Counted from the first letter of the stretch, positions 15,491 through 24,507 are shown. The stretch is 64,000 nucleotides of DNA from Geothrix sp. 21YS21S-2 (GCF_030846775.1 NZ_CP132910.1:1274001-1338000); one strand, 5' to 3'. Numbers and translations are program-made. Notes: a model not told the origin generated them from the sequence alone.

Positions 15491-17830
15491 ATGCGAACCC
15501 TGCGACCCACCATCGATCACCTGGCCAAGACCCTCGCGGTCACGCTGTCCCTGGTCTTCGCCCTGGGCTGCGCCCTCCACAAGGCCCAGGCGTCCTTCGA
15601 CGAGGGCAAGTACGAGGAGGCGCTCGCGCAGTACCGCCAGATCCTGAACAAGGATCCGGGCAACATCCAGGCCAAGATCGGCTTCCGCAAGACCGCGCCG
15701 CTGGCCGCCGAGGCCCACCTGATCAAGGCCAGGGACGCCAAGAAGCGGGGCCGGGAGGACGAGGTGCGCCGCGAGGTGGCCTCGGCCGTGGTGCTGGACC
15801 CCTCCAACCAGGTGGCGGTGGACTGGATGACGCGGCTGGAGGAGGCCGCGGCCCGCCAGCGCGCCGCGGAGGAGAAGGAGAACAGCGTCGAGGAGGCCCG
15901 CCAGCGCGCCGAAGCCCGGCCCGCCCTGCCCATCAATCCCCGCTCCCTGGAGGGCATGGACCTCAACTTCACCCGCAAGACGAGCCTGCGCGAGATCTTC
16001 ATGCAGCTCAGCAAGACCTCCGGCGTGAACATCATCCTCCACAGCTCCGCCAGCGCCCAGGACCCGACCGTCTCCGTGGACCTGCGTGGGCTCTCCTTCC
16101 AGCGCGTGCTCGACACCCTGATGCTCCAGAGCGACCTGTTCTACAAGGTGCTCGACCCCAACACCATCATGGTCTTCAAGAAGAGCCCCCAGAACCTCAC
16201 GGACTACGAGAACAAGCTCATCCAGACCTTCTACCTCTCCAACGCCGAGGTGGACGCGGTGCGCCAGATCTTCAACGCCATCCTGCCCACCATGCGCGTG
16301 TTCATCGACAAGCGGCTCAACGCCATCACCGTGCAGGCCAAGGCCACGGACCTGTCCATCGCCCAGCACATCGTCGCCCAGCTGGACAAGGCCAAGGCCG
16401 AAGTGGTGGTGTACCTCGAACTGGTGGAAGTGAGCGAGACCGCCAAGGAGCAGGTGGGCCTGCTGCCCACCGCCAACCTCACCGACACCAGCGCCACCTC
16501 GGGCATCTACCGCATCGGCGCCATCACCAGCAACACCACCTCCGGCTTCAACTCCAACACCGGCGGCATCCGCATCTCGAAATCCAGCCTCAACTTCCTC
16601 TTCGCGCCCCTGGCGCTGGACGCCCTCAAGAGCAGCGGAGAGGGCAAGCTGCTTGCGAGCCCCAACGTGCGGGTGATCTCCGGCGAGACGGGCATGGTCA
16701 ACATCGGTGAGAAGATCAGCACCACCCAGTCCAGCCTGGGCGGAACCTCCACCGCGGGCACCACCGGCACCACCGCGGCCTCGGCCCTGGCGAGCCTGGG
16801 CGGCACCCTGGCCACCCAGACCCAGTACAGCTACGAGGACGTGGGCGTGAAGATCACCGTCAAGCCCCGGGTCCACTTCAACGGCGACATCACCATCGAC
16901 CTGAAATCGGAGGTCAAGACCCTCAAGGCCGGCTCCACCCAGGGCCGGCCCGACCTGGGCCAGCGCATCATCGAGACCTCGGCCCGGCTCAGGGACGGCG
17001 AGACCGCGGTGTTCGGCGGACTCCTGAAGGAGGACGAGACCAAGAGCCTCCAGGGCATCTGGGGCATCACCGACATCCCCATCCTGGGCAAGCTCCTGGG
17101 CAGCAACCAGAAGAACAAGAGCCGCACCGACGTCCTGCTCACCCTGCGCGCCGTCATCGTGCGCAAGCCGGACCTGGGGGAGGAGGACTTCGGCCCCTTC
17201 GACCCGGACCAGGCCCCCGGCGCCTCCAAGCCCTTCGCGCCCAAGCCCGAGCGCAAGCCCCTGCCTTCGGGGCTGCAGGACGAGACGTCCGCGGTTCCGC
17301 CCAAGGCCGCCCCCAGGGCGCCCGAAGCCCCCGCAGCGGCTCCGGCTCCCGTGCCCGCGCCCGTCCCCGCCAAGCCCGCCGCCGCCGAGCCCCCCAAGGA
17401 GGCGGCCCCGGCCCCGGCCCCCATGGCCGACGCCTCCTCCTCCCTGGTGTTCTTCATGTCGCCCCTGTCCACCGAGGCCGCCAAGGGCCAGCGCCTCTCG
17501 CTGAACCTCTTCGCCAGCGGGGCCCAGGGGCTCACCTCCGGCACCATGACCCTGCAGGTGGATCCCCGCCTCAAGGTGCTCTCGGTGAACGCCGGCGACT
17601 TCCTCACCTCCGAGGGCGGCGCCCTCTCCCAGGCCCCGGCCAAGGACGGCCTCGTCCTGCTCACCTTCAACCGGTCCACGGGCGCCTCGGACAGCGGCAC
17701 CTTCGCCGTGATCGAGCTGGAGGCCGTGGAACCCGGCAAGGCCACGGTGATGATCCAGGACGGCAAGTACCTGGTGGGCGCCAACCCCATCCCGGCGCGC
17801 TACGTGAACTCCCTGGTGACCATCCAATGA
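15491..17830 (+). CDS. pilQ: Secretin (PilQ/GspD family) with TPR region and C-terminal cohesin-like domain, copy 2
   Basis: A 779-residue lipoprotein (lipobox FALG-C, Cys27) with the same TPR, STN/N-domain and secretin core as copy 1. After an Ala/Pro linker (about 590-645) it carries an extra domain at about 648-779 that starts SLVFFMSPLSTEAAKGQ, contains LNLFASGAQGLTSGTMTLQ and ends with VMIQDGKYLVGAN. This reads like a cohesin-type beta-sandwich, a fold known in other bacteria fused to secretins. I chose ATG 15491, right after GGAAGGATAAG, over an upstream ATG at 15461. The position of the extra domain after the secretin barrel raises the question of whether it lies in the periplasm or at the surface. 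Confidence 0.88.
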   Translation: MRTLRPTIDHLAKTLAVTLSLVFALGCALHKAQASFDEGKYEEALAQYRQILNKDPGNIQAKIGFRKTAPLAAEAHLIKARDAKKRGREDEVRREVASAVVLDPSNQVAVDWMTRLEEAAARQRAAEEKENSVEEARQRAEARPALPINPRSLEGMDLNFTRKTSLREIFMQLSKTSGVNIILHSSASAQDPTVSVDLRGLSFQRVLDTLMLQSDLFYKVLDPNTIMVFKKSPQNLTDYENKLIQTFYLSNAEVDAVRQIFNAILPTMRVFIDKRLNAITVQAKATDLSIAQHIVAQLDKAKAEVVVYLELVEVSETAKEQVGLLPTANLTDTSATSGIYRIGAITSNTTSGFNSNTGGIRISKSSLNFLFAPLALDALKSSGEGKLLASPNVRVISGETGMVNIGEKISTTQSSLGGTSTAGTTGTTAASALASLGGTLATQTQYSYEDVGVKITVKPRVHFNGDITIDLKSEVKTLKAGSTQGRPDLGQRIIETSARLRDGETAVFGGLLKEDETKSLQGIWGITDIPILGKLLGSNQKNKSRTDVLLTLRAVIVRKPDLGEEDFGPFDPDQAPGASKPFAPKPERKPLPSGLQDETSAVPPKAAPRAPEAPAAAPAPVPAPVPAKPAAAEPPKEAAPAPAPMADASSSLVFFMSPLSTEAAKGQRLSLNLFASGAQGLTSGTMTLQVDPRLKVLSVNAGDFLTSEGGALSQAPAKDGLVLLTFNRSTGASDSGTFAVIELEAVEPGKATVMIQDGKYLVGANPIPARYVNSLVTIQ

Positions 17831-18285
17831 CCCTGCGCCAGCGCGGCTTCACGCTCCTGGAGATGCTGGTGACCGCCACGGTCCTGGTGATCCTCGCCTC
17901 GGCGGTGATCCCCATGGCCCGCAACGGCGTGCGCCGGCAGCGGGAGCTGGAGCTGCGCCGGGACCTGCGCGAGATGCGCATGGCCATCGACGCCTACAAG
18001 GCCGCCGCCGACGGCAACAAGATCAAGTCCCCGCCCCCCGAGAACAACGGCTATCCCGAGACCCTGGAGAGCCTGGTGGAAGGGGTCCCCGTCACCGGCA
18101 AGATCGGCAAGACCCGCTTCCTGCGCCGCATCCCGGTGGATCCATTCACCAACAAGCCCGAGTGGGGCATGCGCTCCATGGCCGACGACGCCACCAGCTC
18201 CAGCTGGGGGGGCGGCAACGTGTTCGACGTGTACAGCCTGGCCCCCGGGACCGGCTCGAACGGGATTCCGTACCGCCAGTGGTGA
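17827..18285 (+). CDS. Type IV pseudopilin (GspG/PilE-like), copy 2
   Basis: A 152-residue prepilin-like protein with a seven-residue leader and cleavage site QRG-FTLLEM, a long hydrophobic helix, and a C-terminal part (LRRIPVDPFTNKPEWGMRSM, then NVFDVYS) like GspG major pseudopilins. It overlaps the secretin stop by four bases (ATGA) and closes the second operon. It is the paralog of 12064-12516. The gene is followed by about 85 bases and then the tRNA-Leu. Confidence 0.85.
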   Translation: MTLRQRGFTLLEMLVTATVLVILASAVIPMARNGVRRQRELELRRDLREMRMAIDAYKAAADGNKIKSPPPENNGYPETLESLVEGVPVTGKIGKTRFLRRIPVDPFTNKPEWGMRSMADDATSSSWGGGNVFDVYSLAPGTGSNGIPYRQW

Positions 18286-18294
18286 AATTGGCGC

Positions 18295-18323
18295 TTGATC
18301 CCGGCACTGACCCAGGCTACGAT
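18295..18323 (+). promoter_or_regulatory. Candidate sigma-70 promoter for tRNA-Leu
   Basis: TTGATC (18295-18300), a 17-base spacer and TACGAT (18318-18323). Transcription would start near 18330, about 40 bases before the tRNA. Confidence 0.55.
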
Positions 18324-18370
18324 TATGTTTCGCGCACAAATGGACTCTCGAGGGGGGACAGCGCAAAAAT

Positions 18371-18457
18371 GCGGATATGGCGGAATTGGTAGACGCGCTA
18401 GCTTCAGGTGCTAGTGACTGCAAGGTCGTGGGGGTTCGAGTCCCTTTATCCGCACCA
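18371..18457 (+). tRNA. tRNA-Leu (anticodon CAG)
   Basis: The 87-base sequence folds as a type II tRNA. The acceptor stem GCGGATA pairs with TATCCGC, the D arm contains AATTGGTAGA, the anticodon stem CTAGC/GCTAG holds the loop TTCAGGT with anticodon CAG, there is a long variable arm, and the T arm has GGTTCGAGTCC. The CCA end is encoded (18455-18457). A small GC hairpin (18469-18485) follows before rpsO. Confidence 0.96.
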
Positions 18458-18551
18458 TTCTTGACACCGTCCGGAGCCTCCGGACTTGACCTTGGAGCCG
18501 GCTCGGGGCTGGTCCAAAGGTGACGGGAACTCACCCCAAAAGGAGCCGACC

Positions 18552-18821
18552 ATGGCCCTGAACGTCGAACAGAAGAAGATCATCATCGAGGACTACAAGC
18601 AGCACGACACCGACACCGGTTCGCCCGAGGTCCAGGTCGCGATCCTCACCAAGCGCATCAACGACCTCACCGAGCACTTCAAGGTGCACGCAAAGGACTA
18701 CCACAGCCGCCGCGGCCTCATGATCATGGTCGGCCAGCGCCGCCGCCTGCTGGACTACCTCCGCCGCAAGGACAAGGCCCGCTACACCACGCTCATCGAG
18801 CGCCTGGGCCTGCGCCGCTAG
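18552..18821 (+). CDS. rpsO: 30S ribosomal protein S15
   Basis: The 89-residue protein is a full-length S15 with the family pattern [15 protein letters not shown], the [16 protein letters not shown] central block and the C-terminal [11 protein letters not shown] segment. S15 binds 16S rRNA early in assembly of the small subunit platform. The start ATG 18552 follows AAAGGAG. It lies between the tRNA-Leu gene and a strong intrinsic terminator. pnp, its usual neighbour, is not adjacent. Confidence 0.97.
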   Translation: MALNVEQKKIIIEDYKQHDTDTGSPEVQVAILTKRINDLTEHFKVHAKDYHSRRGLMIMVGQRRRLLDYLRRKDKARYTTLIERLGLRR

Positions 18822-18845
18822 TCCGGACCCAACCGACGAAGTACC

Positions 18846-18879
18846 AGCGCCCGCTCCCGCAGCGGGCGCTTGTTTTTTT
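18846..18879 (+). terminator. Intrinsic terminator of rpsO
   Basis: A perfect nine-base stem (AGCGCCCGC pairing with GCGGGCGCT) followed by TTGTTTTTTT, 25 bases after the rpsO stop. Confidence 0.92.
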
Positions 18880-18890
18880 CAGGGAACCAC

Positions 18891-19568
18891 GTGAGCCTCC
18901 CGCCCCTGCCCGTCCCAGCCGATCCCAACCCCTACCGCGTGACGGACCGGAAGGTCCTCTACGACTCCCCCTGGATCCGGCTGCGGGAGGACCACGCCGA
19001 GCACCGCGCCGGGGGCCGCTGCCGCTACGCCGTGTGCGGCTTCCGGCGCACCGCCTGCGGCGTGCTGGCCCTGGACGGCCAGGACCGGGTCGTGCTGGTG
19101 GGCCAGTGGCGCTACCCCCTGGAGGCCTACACCTGGGAGATCCCCGAAGGCGGCGGCGAGGCCCACGAGAGCCCCTTCGAGTCCATCCGGCGCGAGTTCG
19201 CGGAGGAGGCCGGCCTGGAGGCCGCCACCTGGGAGCCCCTGGCCTTCTTCCACACCAGCAACTCCAGCACGGACGAGGAGACCTTCCTCTTCCTGGCCCG
19301 GGACCTGACACCTTCCGACGGCGCGCACGGGCCTGAGGACACCGAGGAGCTCACCTGCCACCGGGAGCCCTTCGACCAGTGCGTCGAGCGCGTCCTCGCC
19401 GGCGAGATCACCGACAGCCTCACCGTGGTGGCCCTGCTCGCCCTGAAGGCCCGCCGCGCCGGCTCCGCGGGGGTGCTGGACCCGGCCCTGGCCGAGCGCT
19501 TCTTCCAGCGCCCCGATCGCCACCCCAGCGCGGGACGGGCCCGTTGGGATAACCTGGAACCGTCATGA
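18891..19568 (+). CDS. NUDIX hydrolase, ADP-ribose pyrophosphatase-like
   Basis: A 225-residue protein with a complete NUDIX box: G-x5-E-x7-REFAEEAGL within the stretch GGGEAHESPFESIRREF. The layout (N-terminal strands, then YAVCGFRRTACGVLALDG, then WRYPLEAYTWEIPEGG) matches ADP-ribose pyrophosphatases, which split ADP-sugars into AMP and a sugar phosphate. I chose GTG 18891, preceded by AGGGA, because the in-frame ATG at 18870 lies inside the T-run of the rpsO terminator. The stop overlaps the ATG of the next gene (ATGA at 19565), so the two are coupled. Confidence 0.85.
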   Translation: MSLPPLPVPADPNPYRVTDRKVLYDSPWIRLREDHAEHRAGGRCRYAVCGFRRTACGVLALDGQDRVVLVGQWRYPLEAYTWEIPEGGGEAHESPFESIRREFAEEAGLEAATWEPLAFFHTSNSSTDEETFLFLARDLTPSDGAHGPEDTEELTCHREPFDQCVERVLAGEITDSLTVVALLALKARRAGSAGVLDPALAERFFQRPDRHPSAGRARWDNLEPS

Positions 19569-20167
19569 TCCTCTCCCTCCACCCCCTGAACCCCCAGCAG
19601 CGCCACCTCGACCAGGTGGCCGAAATCCTCTCCCGCGACGGCGTGATCGCCTATCCCACGGACACGCTGTACGGCCTGGGCTGCCTCGTCTCGCGCAAGA
19701 AGGCCGTGGACCGCATCCAGGCCATGAAGGGCCGCGACCCCAAGAAGCCCATGTCCATCCTCTGCGCGGACATGGAGATGCTCTGCCGGTACACCCGCCA
19801 CCTGGACACGCCCACCTTCCGCATCCTCAAGCAGATGTTCCCGGGCCCCTACACCGCGGTGCTGCCCTGCAGCCGCGAGGTGCCGCGCTACCTCCAGAGC
19901 AAGCGCACCGTGGGCCTGCGCATCCCCGACCACACCTTCTGCCGCGCCATCACGCGCCTGGTGGGCGAACCCATCATCACGACGAGCTGCAACGTCTCCG
20001 GCGAGGAGCCGCTGACGACCTCCTGGGAGATCCAGGAGGCCCTGGGCTACCTGCTGGACCTGGTGGTGGACTGCGGGGAGCCCGCGGGCCTGGCCTCCAC
20101 GGTCGTCGACCTCACCGGGGACGAGCCCGTCCTCCTGCGCCAAGGAGCGGGCCCCTGGCCCCTGTGA
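19565..20167 (+). CDS. YciO/Sua5/YrdC family protein (threonylcarbamoyl-AMP synthase-like)
   Basis: This 200-residue protein starts like YciO (HPLNPQQR) and carries the Sua5/YrdC core: GVIAYPTDTLYGLGC near 26-40, KGRDPKKPMSIL near 56-67, and RIPDH followed by ITTSCNVSG. Family members bind ATP and RNA and make threonylcarbamoyl-AMP for tRNA t6A modification; for the YciO branch the natural role is less certain. It is coupled to the NUDIX gene upstream (ATGA) and touches the peptidase gene downstream. Confidence 0.88.
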   Translation: MILSLHPLNPQQRHLDQVAEILSRDGVIAYPTDTLYGLGCLVSRKKAVDRIQAMKGRDPKKPMSILCADMEMLCRYTRHLDTPTFRILKQMFPGPYTAVLPCSREVPRYLQSKRTVGLRIPDHTFCRAITRLVGEPIITTSCNVSGEEPLTTSWEIQEALGYLLDLVVDCGEPAGLASTVVDLTGDEPVLLRQGAGPWPL

Positions 20168-21729
20168 CCATGCGAAACCCCCTGCCCGCCCTTCTGGCGT
20201 TCGCCATGCTCCAGGGGGGCACCCCGAAGGTGCAGGAGGCCCCCATCCGCGCCCATCTGGCCTTCCTCGCCGACGACCTCCTGGAGGGCCGCGGCACGGG
20301 GCAGCGCGGCGGCGACCTGGCCGTGGCCTACCTGGAGGCGCAGGTGCGCGCGCTGGGCCTGGCCCCCGCCAACGGCGCCGGCTACCGCCAGCGCATCGAC
20401 GTGCTGGGCGCGCGCACGCTCCTGGCGAAGAGCTCCATCACCTTCCGCGGCCCCGGAGGCGCCCTCTCCCCGGCATTCCTCGAGGACGTGGTGGCCACCA
20501 GCGGGCAGGGCGTCCCCGAGACCGCCTTCGAGGCCCCCGTGCTCTTCGTGGGCTTCGGCATCGACGCCCCCGAGGAGCGGTGGGACGACTACAAGGGCGC
20601 GGACTGCCGCGGAAAGCTCCTGCTCATGCTCGTGAACGAGCCGCCGCCCACCGCCGCCGAACCGGGCCTCTTCGAGGGCGGAAGCCTCAGCCGCCACGGC
20701 CGCTGGACGACGAAGTTCGAGGAGGCCGCGCGCAAGGGCGCCGCCGGCGTCCTCCTGGTGCACACCGACGCCTCGGCCACCTACGGCTGGTCCGTGGTCA
20801 CCGCCGGCTTCCAGGGCGAGAAGTTCATGGTGGCCTCCGGCCCCCGCCTGGCGCCCCTGGAGGGCTGGATCACCGAGGCCTTCGCCCGCCGCCTGGCCAA
20901 GGCCGGGGGCCGCGACCTGGACGCCCTGCGCCGTCTCGCCGCCACCCGCGACTTCCGCCCCGTGCCCCTGGAGCTCACCGCCAAGGCCCGCCTGGAAAGC
21001 GCCGTGCGCACCTTCCCCCAGTACAACGTCGCCGCCCTCCTCCCCGGCACGGACCTCAAGGACGAGGCCGTGGTCTTCTCCGCCCACTGGGACCACCTGG
21101 GCATCCAGGACGGCCGCATCTACAACGGCGCCGTGGACAACGCCTCCGCCGTGGCATCCCTGCTGGCCCTGGCCCAGGCTTCCGCGGGCCACCCCGCGAG
21201 GCGCACCCAGCTCTTCCTGTTCACCTGCGGCGAGGAGCAGGGCCTCCTGGGCGCCGAGGGCTACGTGCGCCAGCCCCTGTGGCCCCTGGCGAAGACCGTG
21301 GCGGACCTGAACCTGGAGAGCCTCAACTGGGTGGGCCCCAGCCGCGACATCGAGTTCCTGGGCGGCGAGCGCAGCACCCTCCTCGACCTGGGCCGCACCG
21401 TCGCGGCCTCCCTGGGCATGACCCTTCGCAAGCCCGAGCCCGACACCCAGGGCCTCTACTTCCGCAGCGACCACTACCCCTTCGCCAAGGCCGGCATCCC
21501 CGCCCTGAGCCCCGGCTTCAGCCTGCTGGGCCAGCGGGACTACCTGGAGAACCCGGAGGCCTCCCGGGCCAAGGGCGCCTCCTACCAGGGCATCTACCAC
21601 CGCCCCTCGGACCGGTACGACCCCGCCTGGGACCTGCGGGGCATGGTGCAGCAGGCGCAGTTCATCCTGGAGCTGGGGCGGGCGGTGGCGGACGCCGACG
21701 CGCGGCCGGCATGGAAGAGGAACAGGTGA
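20164..21729 (+). CDS. M28 family zinc aminopeptidase, exported
   Basis: The protein of about 520 residues begins with a signal-like segment (NPLPALLAFAMLQ), then DUF-like N-terminal sequence (AHLAFLADDLLEGRGTG), an inserted PA-type domain and the M28 metallopeptidase domain. Metal ligands are seen in order: HWDHLG, the Asp of GAVDN, the pair of Glu in CGEEQG, an acidic residue near LNLES, and SDHYPF. M28 enzymes cleave N-terminal residues from peptides using two zinc ions. The start is either GTG 20164, overlapping the previous stop, or ATG 20170. It is the last gene of a four-gene plus-strand run. Confidence 0.87.
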   Translation: MTMRNPLPALLAFAMLQGGTPKVQEAPIRAHLAFLADDLLEGRGTGQRGGDLAVAYLEAQVRALGLAPANGAGYRQRIDVLGARTLLAKSSITFRGPGGALSPAFLEDVVATSGQGVPETAFEAPVLFVGFGIDAPEERWDDYKGADCRGKLLLMLVNEPPPTAAEPGLFEGGSLSRHGRWTTKFEEAARKGAAGVLLVHTDASATYGWSVVTAGFQGEKFMVASGPRLAPLEGWITEAFARRLAKAGGRDLDALRRLAATRDFRPVPLELTAKARLESAVRTFPQYNVAALLPGTDLKDEAVVFSAHWDHLGIQDGRIYNGAVDNASAVASLLALAQASAGHPARRTQLFLFTCGEEQGLLGAEGYVRQPLWPLAKTVADLNLESLNWVGPSRDIEFLGGERSTLLDLGRTVAASLGMTLRKPEPDTQGLYFRSDHYPFAKAGIPALSPGFSLLGQRDYLENPEASRAKGASYQGIYHRPSDRYDPAWDLRGMVQQAQFILELGRAVADADARPAWKRNR

Positions 21730-21744
21730 CGCGCCGCCAGCCTC

Positions 21745-22209
21745 CTAGTTGTCGGTCTTGAGCCGGTCCCGGTGCGCCCGGTAGTCGGGCACCAGCCGCA
21801 TGTATTCCTCGGTCATCAGGGGCGAGGAGATGATGAAGTCCGCCGAGCACCGGTTGCAGGCCACGGGGATGTTCCACACCGCCGCGATGCGCAGCAGGGC
21901 CTTGACGTCGGGGTCGTGGGGCGCGGGCTCCAGGGGATCCCAGAAGAAGATCAGCAGGTCGATCTCCCCCTCGGCGATCTTGGCGCCGATCTGGAGGTCG
22001 CCGCCCAGGGGGCCGCTGAAGAGCTTGGTGATGTCAGGGCCCAGAATCTGCTCCAGGAGCGTCCCGGTGGTGCCCGTGGCGAAGATCTCGTGCTCGAGCA
22101 GCAGGGCCTTGTTGAACTGCACCCACTCGAGGAGCTCGGGCTTCTTGTGGTCGTGGGCGACCAGGGCGATCTTCTTGCGGCTGGAAAGCGGGATCTCGAT
22201 CTGGGCCAT
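21745..22209 (-). CDS. mgsA: Methylglyoxal synthase
   Basis: MgsA converts dihydroxyacetone phosphate to methylglyoxal and phosphate, a bypass used under phosphate limitation. The 154-residue protein keeps the known residues at the same numbers as the E. coli enzyme: His19 and Asp20 (VAHDH), the catalytic Asp71 (GPLGGD), His98 and Asp101 ([10 protein letters not shown]). It ends on the minus strand just after the convergent M28 gene. It lies downstream of rho with about 80 bases between and may be cotranscribed. Confidence 0.96.
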   Translation of the reverse strand: MAQIEIPLSSRKKIALVAHDHKKPELLEWVQFNKALLLEHEIFATGTTGTLLEQILGPDITKLFSGPLGGDLQIGAKIAEGEIDLLIFFWDPLEPAPHDPDVKALLRIAAVWNIPVACNRCSADFIISSPLMTEEYMRLVPDYRAHRDRLKTDN

Positions 22210-22292
22210 GCGGTCCTCCGGGAGGTGCAGGTCCAGACTCCCATGGTGGGGAGCATCCGTCCAATCCGACGCGGGAAACGCCCTGTGAATTC

Positions 22293-23594
22293 CTATCGCC
22301 GGCCCCCGGGAGCCGGCGCGTCCTGCAGGTTGGCCAGGAAATCGTCGTTGTTTTTGGATTTGCCGAGCCGGTCCAGCAGCAGCTCCATGCTCTCCACGGG
22401 TCCGCTGGAGCTGAGGATCTTGCGCAGCACCCAGATCTTGGCAAGCCTGGCGGCCTCGATGAGGAGGTCCTCCTTGCGGGTGCCCGACTTCTGGATGTCC
22501 ATGGCGGGGAAGATCCGCTTGTCGCTGAGCTTGCGGTCCAGGCAGATCTCGGAGTTGCCGGTGCCCTTGAACTCCTCGAAGATCACGTCGTCCATGCGGG
22601 AGCCGGTCTCGATCAGCGCCGTGGCGATGATCGTGAGCGAGCCGCCCCCCTCGATGTTGCGGGCCGCGCCGAAAAAGCGCTTGGGCCGCTGCAGGGCGTT
22701 GGAGTCCACGCCGCCGGAGAGGACCTTGCCGCTCAGCGGCACCACCGTGTTGTAGGCACGCGCCAGGCGCGTGATGGAGTCCAGCAGGATCACCACGTCC
22801 TTCTTGTGCTCCACGAGGCGCTTGGCCTTCTCGATGACCATCTCGGCCACCTGGACGTGGCGCGTGGCAGGCTCGTCGAAGGTGCTGGAGACCACCTCGC
22901 CCTTCACGTTGCGCTCCATGTCCGTCACTTCCTCGGGGCGCTCGTCGATGAGGAGCACGATGAGGAACACCTCCGGGTGGTTCAGGGTGATGCTGTTGGC
23001 GATGTTCTGCATGAGCACCGTCTTGCCGGTGCGGGGCGGCGCGACGATGAGGGCGCGCTGGCCCTTGCCCAGGGGCGTCATGAGGTCCATGACGCGCGTG
23101 CTCAGCTCCTGCGGGTCCCGCTCCATCTTGAGCATCTGGGTGGGGTACAGGGGGATCAGGTTGTCGAAATGGACGCGCTCCTTCGCCGATCCGGGCGGAT
23201 CGAAGTTGATGGCGTCGATGCGCATGATCGCGAAGAACTTCTCGTCGCCGCGCGGAGGCCGGATCATGCCCGAGAGGGTGTCGCCCGAGCGCAGGCCGAA
23301 CTTGCGGATCTGGCTGGGGGAGACGTAGATGTCGTCGGAGCCGGCCAGGTAGTTGTGCTCGGGGGCGCGCAGGAAGCCGAAGCCCTCGGGGAGGACCTCC
23401 AGGACGCCTTCCGCGAAGAACAGGCCCTCGCGCTGGGCCTGCGCTTCCAGGAGCCGGAAGATCAGCTCCTGCTTGCGCATGCCCAGCGGGTTCTCGATCT
23501 CGTAGGCTTTGCCCATCTCGGCCAGGCGGCCGATGGACTGCTCCTTCAGATCCTGAAGACTCAGGACTGCCGGGGCTTGGGTTTCAATGGGCAT
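22293..23594 (-). CDS. rho: Transcription termination factor Rho
   Basis: Rho is the hexameric RNA helicase that ends transcription at C-rich unstructured RNA. The 433-residue protein has the Rho N-domain (about 10-50), the cold-shock-like RNA-binding fold with GFGFLR and [11 protein letters not shown] (about 60-130), Walker A (APPRTGKT, 185-192) and the typical [13 protein letters not shown] and [12 protein letters not shown] blocks. There is no long acidic or Arg-rich insertion. The start ATG 23594 follows GGGGGGAA. A strong promoter lies about 50 bases upstream. Confidence 0.97.
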   Translation of the reverse strand: MPIETQAPAVLSLQDLKEQSIGRLAEMGKAYEIENPLGMRKQELIFRLLEAQAQREGLFFAEGVLEVLPEGFGFLRAPEHNYLAGSDDIYVSPSQIRKFGLRSGDTLSGMIRPPRGDEKFFAIMRIDAINFDPPGSAKERVHFDNLIPLYPTQMLKMERDPQELSTRVMDLMTPLGKGQRALIVAPPRTGKTVLMQNIANSITLNHPEVFLIVLLIDERPEEVTDMERNVKGEVVSSTFDEPATRHVQVAEMVIEKAKRLVEHKKDVVILLDSITRLARAYNTVVPLSGKVLSGGVDSNALQRPKRFFGAARNIEGGGSLTIIATALIETGSRMDDVIFEEFKGTGNSEICLDRKLSDKRIFPAMDIQKSGTRKEDLLIEAARLAKIWVLRKILSSSGPVESMELLLDRLGKSKNNDDFLANLQDAPAPGGRR

Positions 23595-23644
23595 GGATTC
23601 CCCCCTTGGGGATGCGGGTAACGGTAACGAGGTTGGGATTGAGA

Positions 23645-23672
23645 ATCATAACCCATCGGAAGAGAATGACAA
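23645..23672 (-). promoter_or_regulatory. Candidate sigma-70 promoter of rho
   Basis: On the minus strand TTGTCA (23667-23672), a 16-base spacer and TATGAT (23645-23650), in an AT-rich gap between the hydrolase gene and rho. The leader would be about 45 bases. Confidence 0.65.
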
Positions 23673-23691
23673 AAAAATCTTGCCGGAATTG

Positions 23692-24507
23692 TTAATAAGA
23701 AGATATGAAGGTCGTCATTTTTTCACAATAACGATGGGGGTCCTCCACGGGGAAAGCGTGCCCGATGCCTGGCACCAGTTCGAAGCGGCTGAACGGAAGG
23801 GCCTGGGCGACTTCCAGGCACTTCCAGGGGGGGGTTAGCAGATCCTCGGCGCCGGCCAGACACAGGACCGGTTCCTGGATGGCCATCAGCCGCGACCGAA
23901 TGTCCCATTGGAGAGCACCTGTTATCTGGTGTCGTGAACCGTGGAAAGGTTTGCCGTCTTCCTTTTTTGATTCATGGTAGGCCTTCAGGACCTGGTACCT
24001 GGCCTCCAGGAACCGGTCCCCCCACAGGTAGGGGGCCACGGCGTCGAACTGCAGCCCGGGCCCGCCCAGGTCGAGGCAGTGCAGCCAGTGCTCGAGCCGC
24101 AGGCGCATGGTGAAGTCCGTGCGGGCCATGGCGCTGGTGAGCACGGCCCCGGGGAAGGCTCCCGGATGGGCGGCCAGGAGCTCCAGGGCGACCGAACTTC
24201 CGTTGGAGAGCCCGGCCAGCCACGGCCTCCGGATATCCAGGTGTTCCAGGAGCTCCCAGGCATCCTGGGCCATCTGCGCCGCGGTGTAGGGCCCCTCGAG
24301 GGGAGCATCCGAGCGCCCCTGCCCCCGGCAGTCGAAGGTGAGCACCCGGAACCGCGGGGTGAGCCCGGGCAGCACCCCGGCCCACATCGTGGTGTCCGAC
24401 AGCAGGCCGTTGACGAGCACGATCCAGGGCGCCCCGGGCCGGCCCTGGACGCGGTAGTGGAGGGTCACGCCGCCGGGGAGGGCGGCGAACTGTCCGGCCG
24501 TCCTCAA
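23692..24507 (-). CDS. Alpha/beta hydrolase
   Basis: A 271-residue alpha/beta hydrolase of unknown substrate. Visible landmarks are the oxyanion region LVNGLLSDTTMW, the motif FDCRGQGRSD after strand 4, the nucleophile elbow GLSNGSS (Ser near 105), an acid in CLAGAEDLLTPP and the catalytic His in GIGHAFPVE. The start is taken as TTG 24507 after GGGGAGA; it overlaps the stop of the upstream phosphatase gene (TTGA), so the two are translationally coupled. A longer reading frame exists upstream but only overlaps the phosphatase gene. The fold resembles carboxylesterases and 3-oxoadipate enol-lactonases, but the substrate cannot be read from the sequence. Confidence 0.85.
   Translation of the reverse strand: MRTAGQFAALPGGVTLHYRVQGRPGAPWIVLVNGLLSDTTMWAGVLPGLTPRFRVLTFDCRGQGRSDAPLEGPYTAAQMAQDAWELLEHLDIRRPWLAGLSNGSSVALELLAAHPGAFPGAVLTSAMARTDFTMRLRLEHWLHCLDLGGPGLQFDAVAPYLWGDRFLEARYQVLKAYHESKKEDGKPFHGSRHQITGALQWDIRSRLMAIQEPVLCLAGAEDLLTPPWKCLEVAQALPFSRFELVPGIGHAFPVEDPHRYCEKMTTFISSY

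Larger units (their letters stand above)
7676..18285 (+). repeat. Tandem duplication of a six-gene pilus/secretion operon
   Basis: Units 7676-12516 and 12667-18285 have the same six genes in the same order with nearly the same overlaps (TGATG between PilM- and PilN-like, ATGA between PilO- and PilP-like, GTGA or ATGA between secretin and pseudopilin). The proteins are clearly paralogous along their length but diverged, so the duplication is not recent. The main differences are in unit 2: a longer proline run in the PilP-like protein, an Ala/Pro tail on the PilN-like protein, and an extra C-terminal domain on the secretin. No PilB, PilT or PilC gene is included. Confidence 0.9.

Noticed and set aside
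18469-18485. Terminator of tRNA-Leu
   Set aside because: The hairpin is short with almost no loop and is not followed by a T-run; it may equally be part of the rpsO leader.
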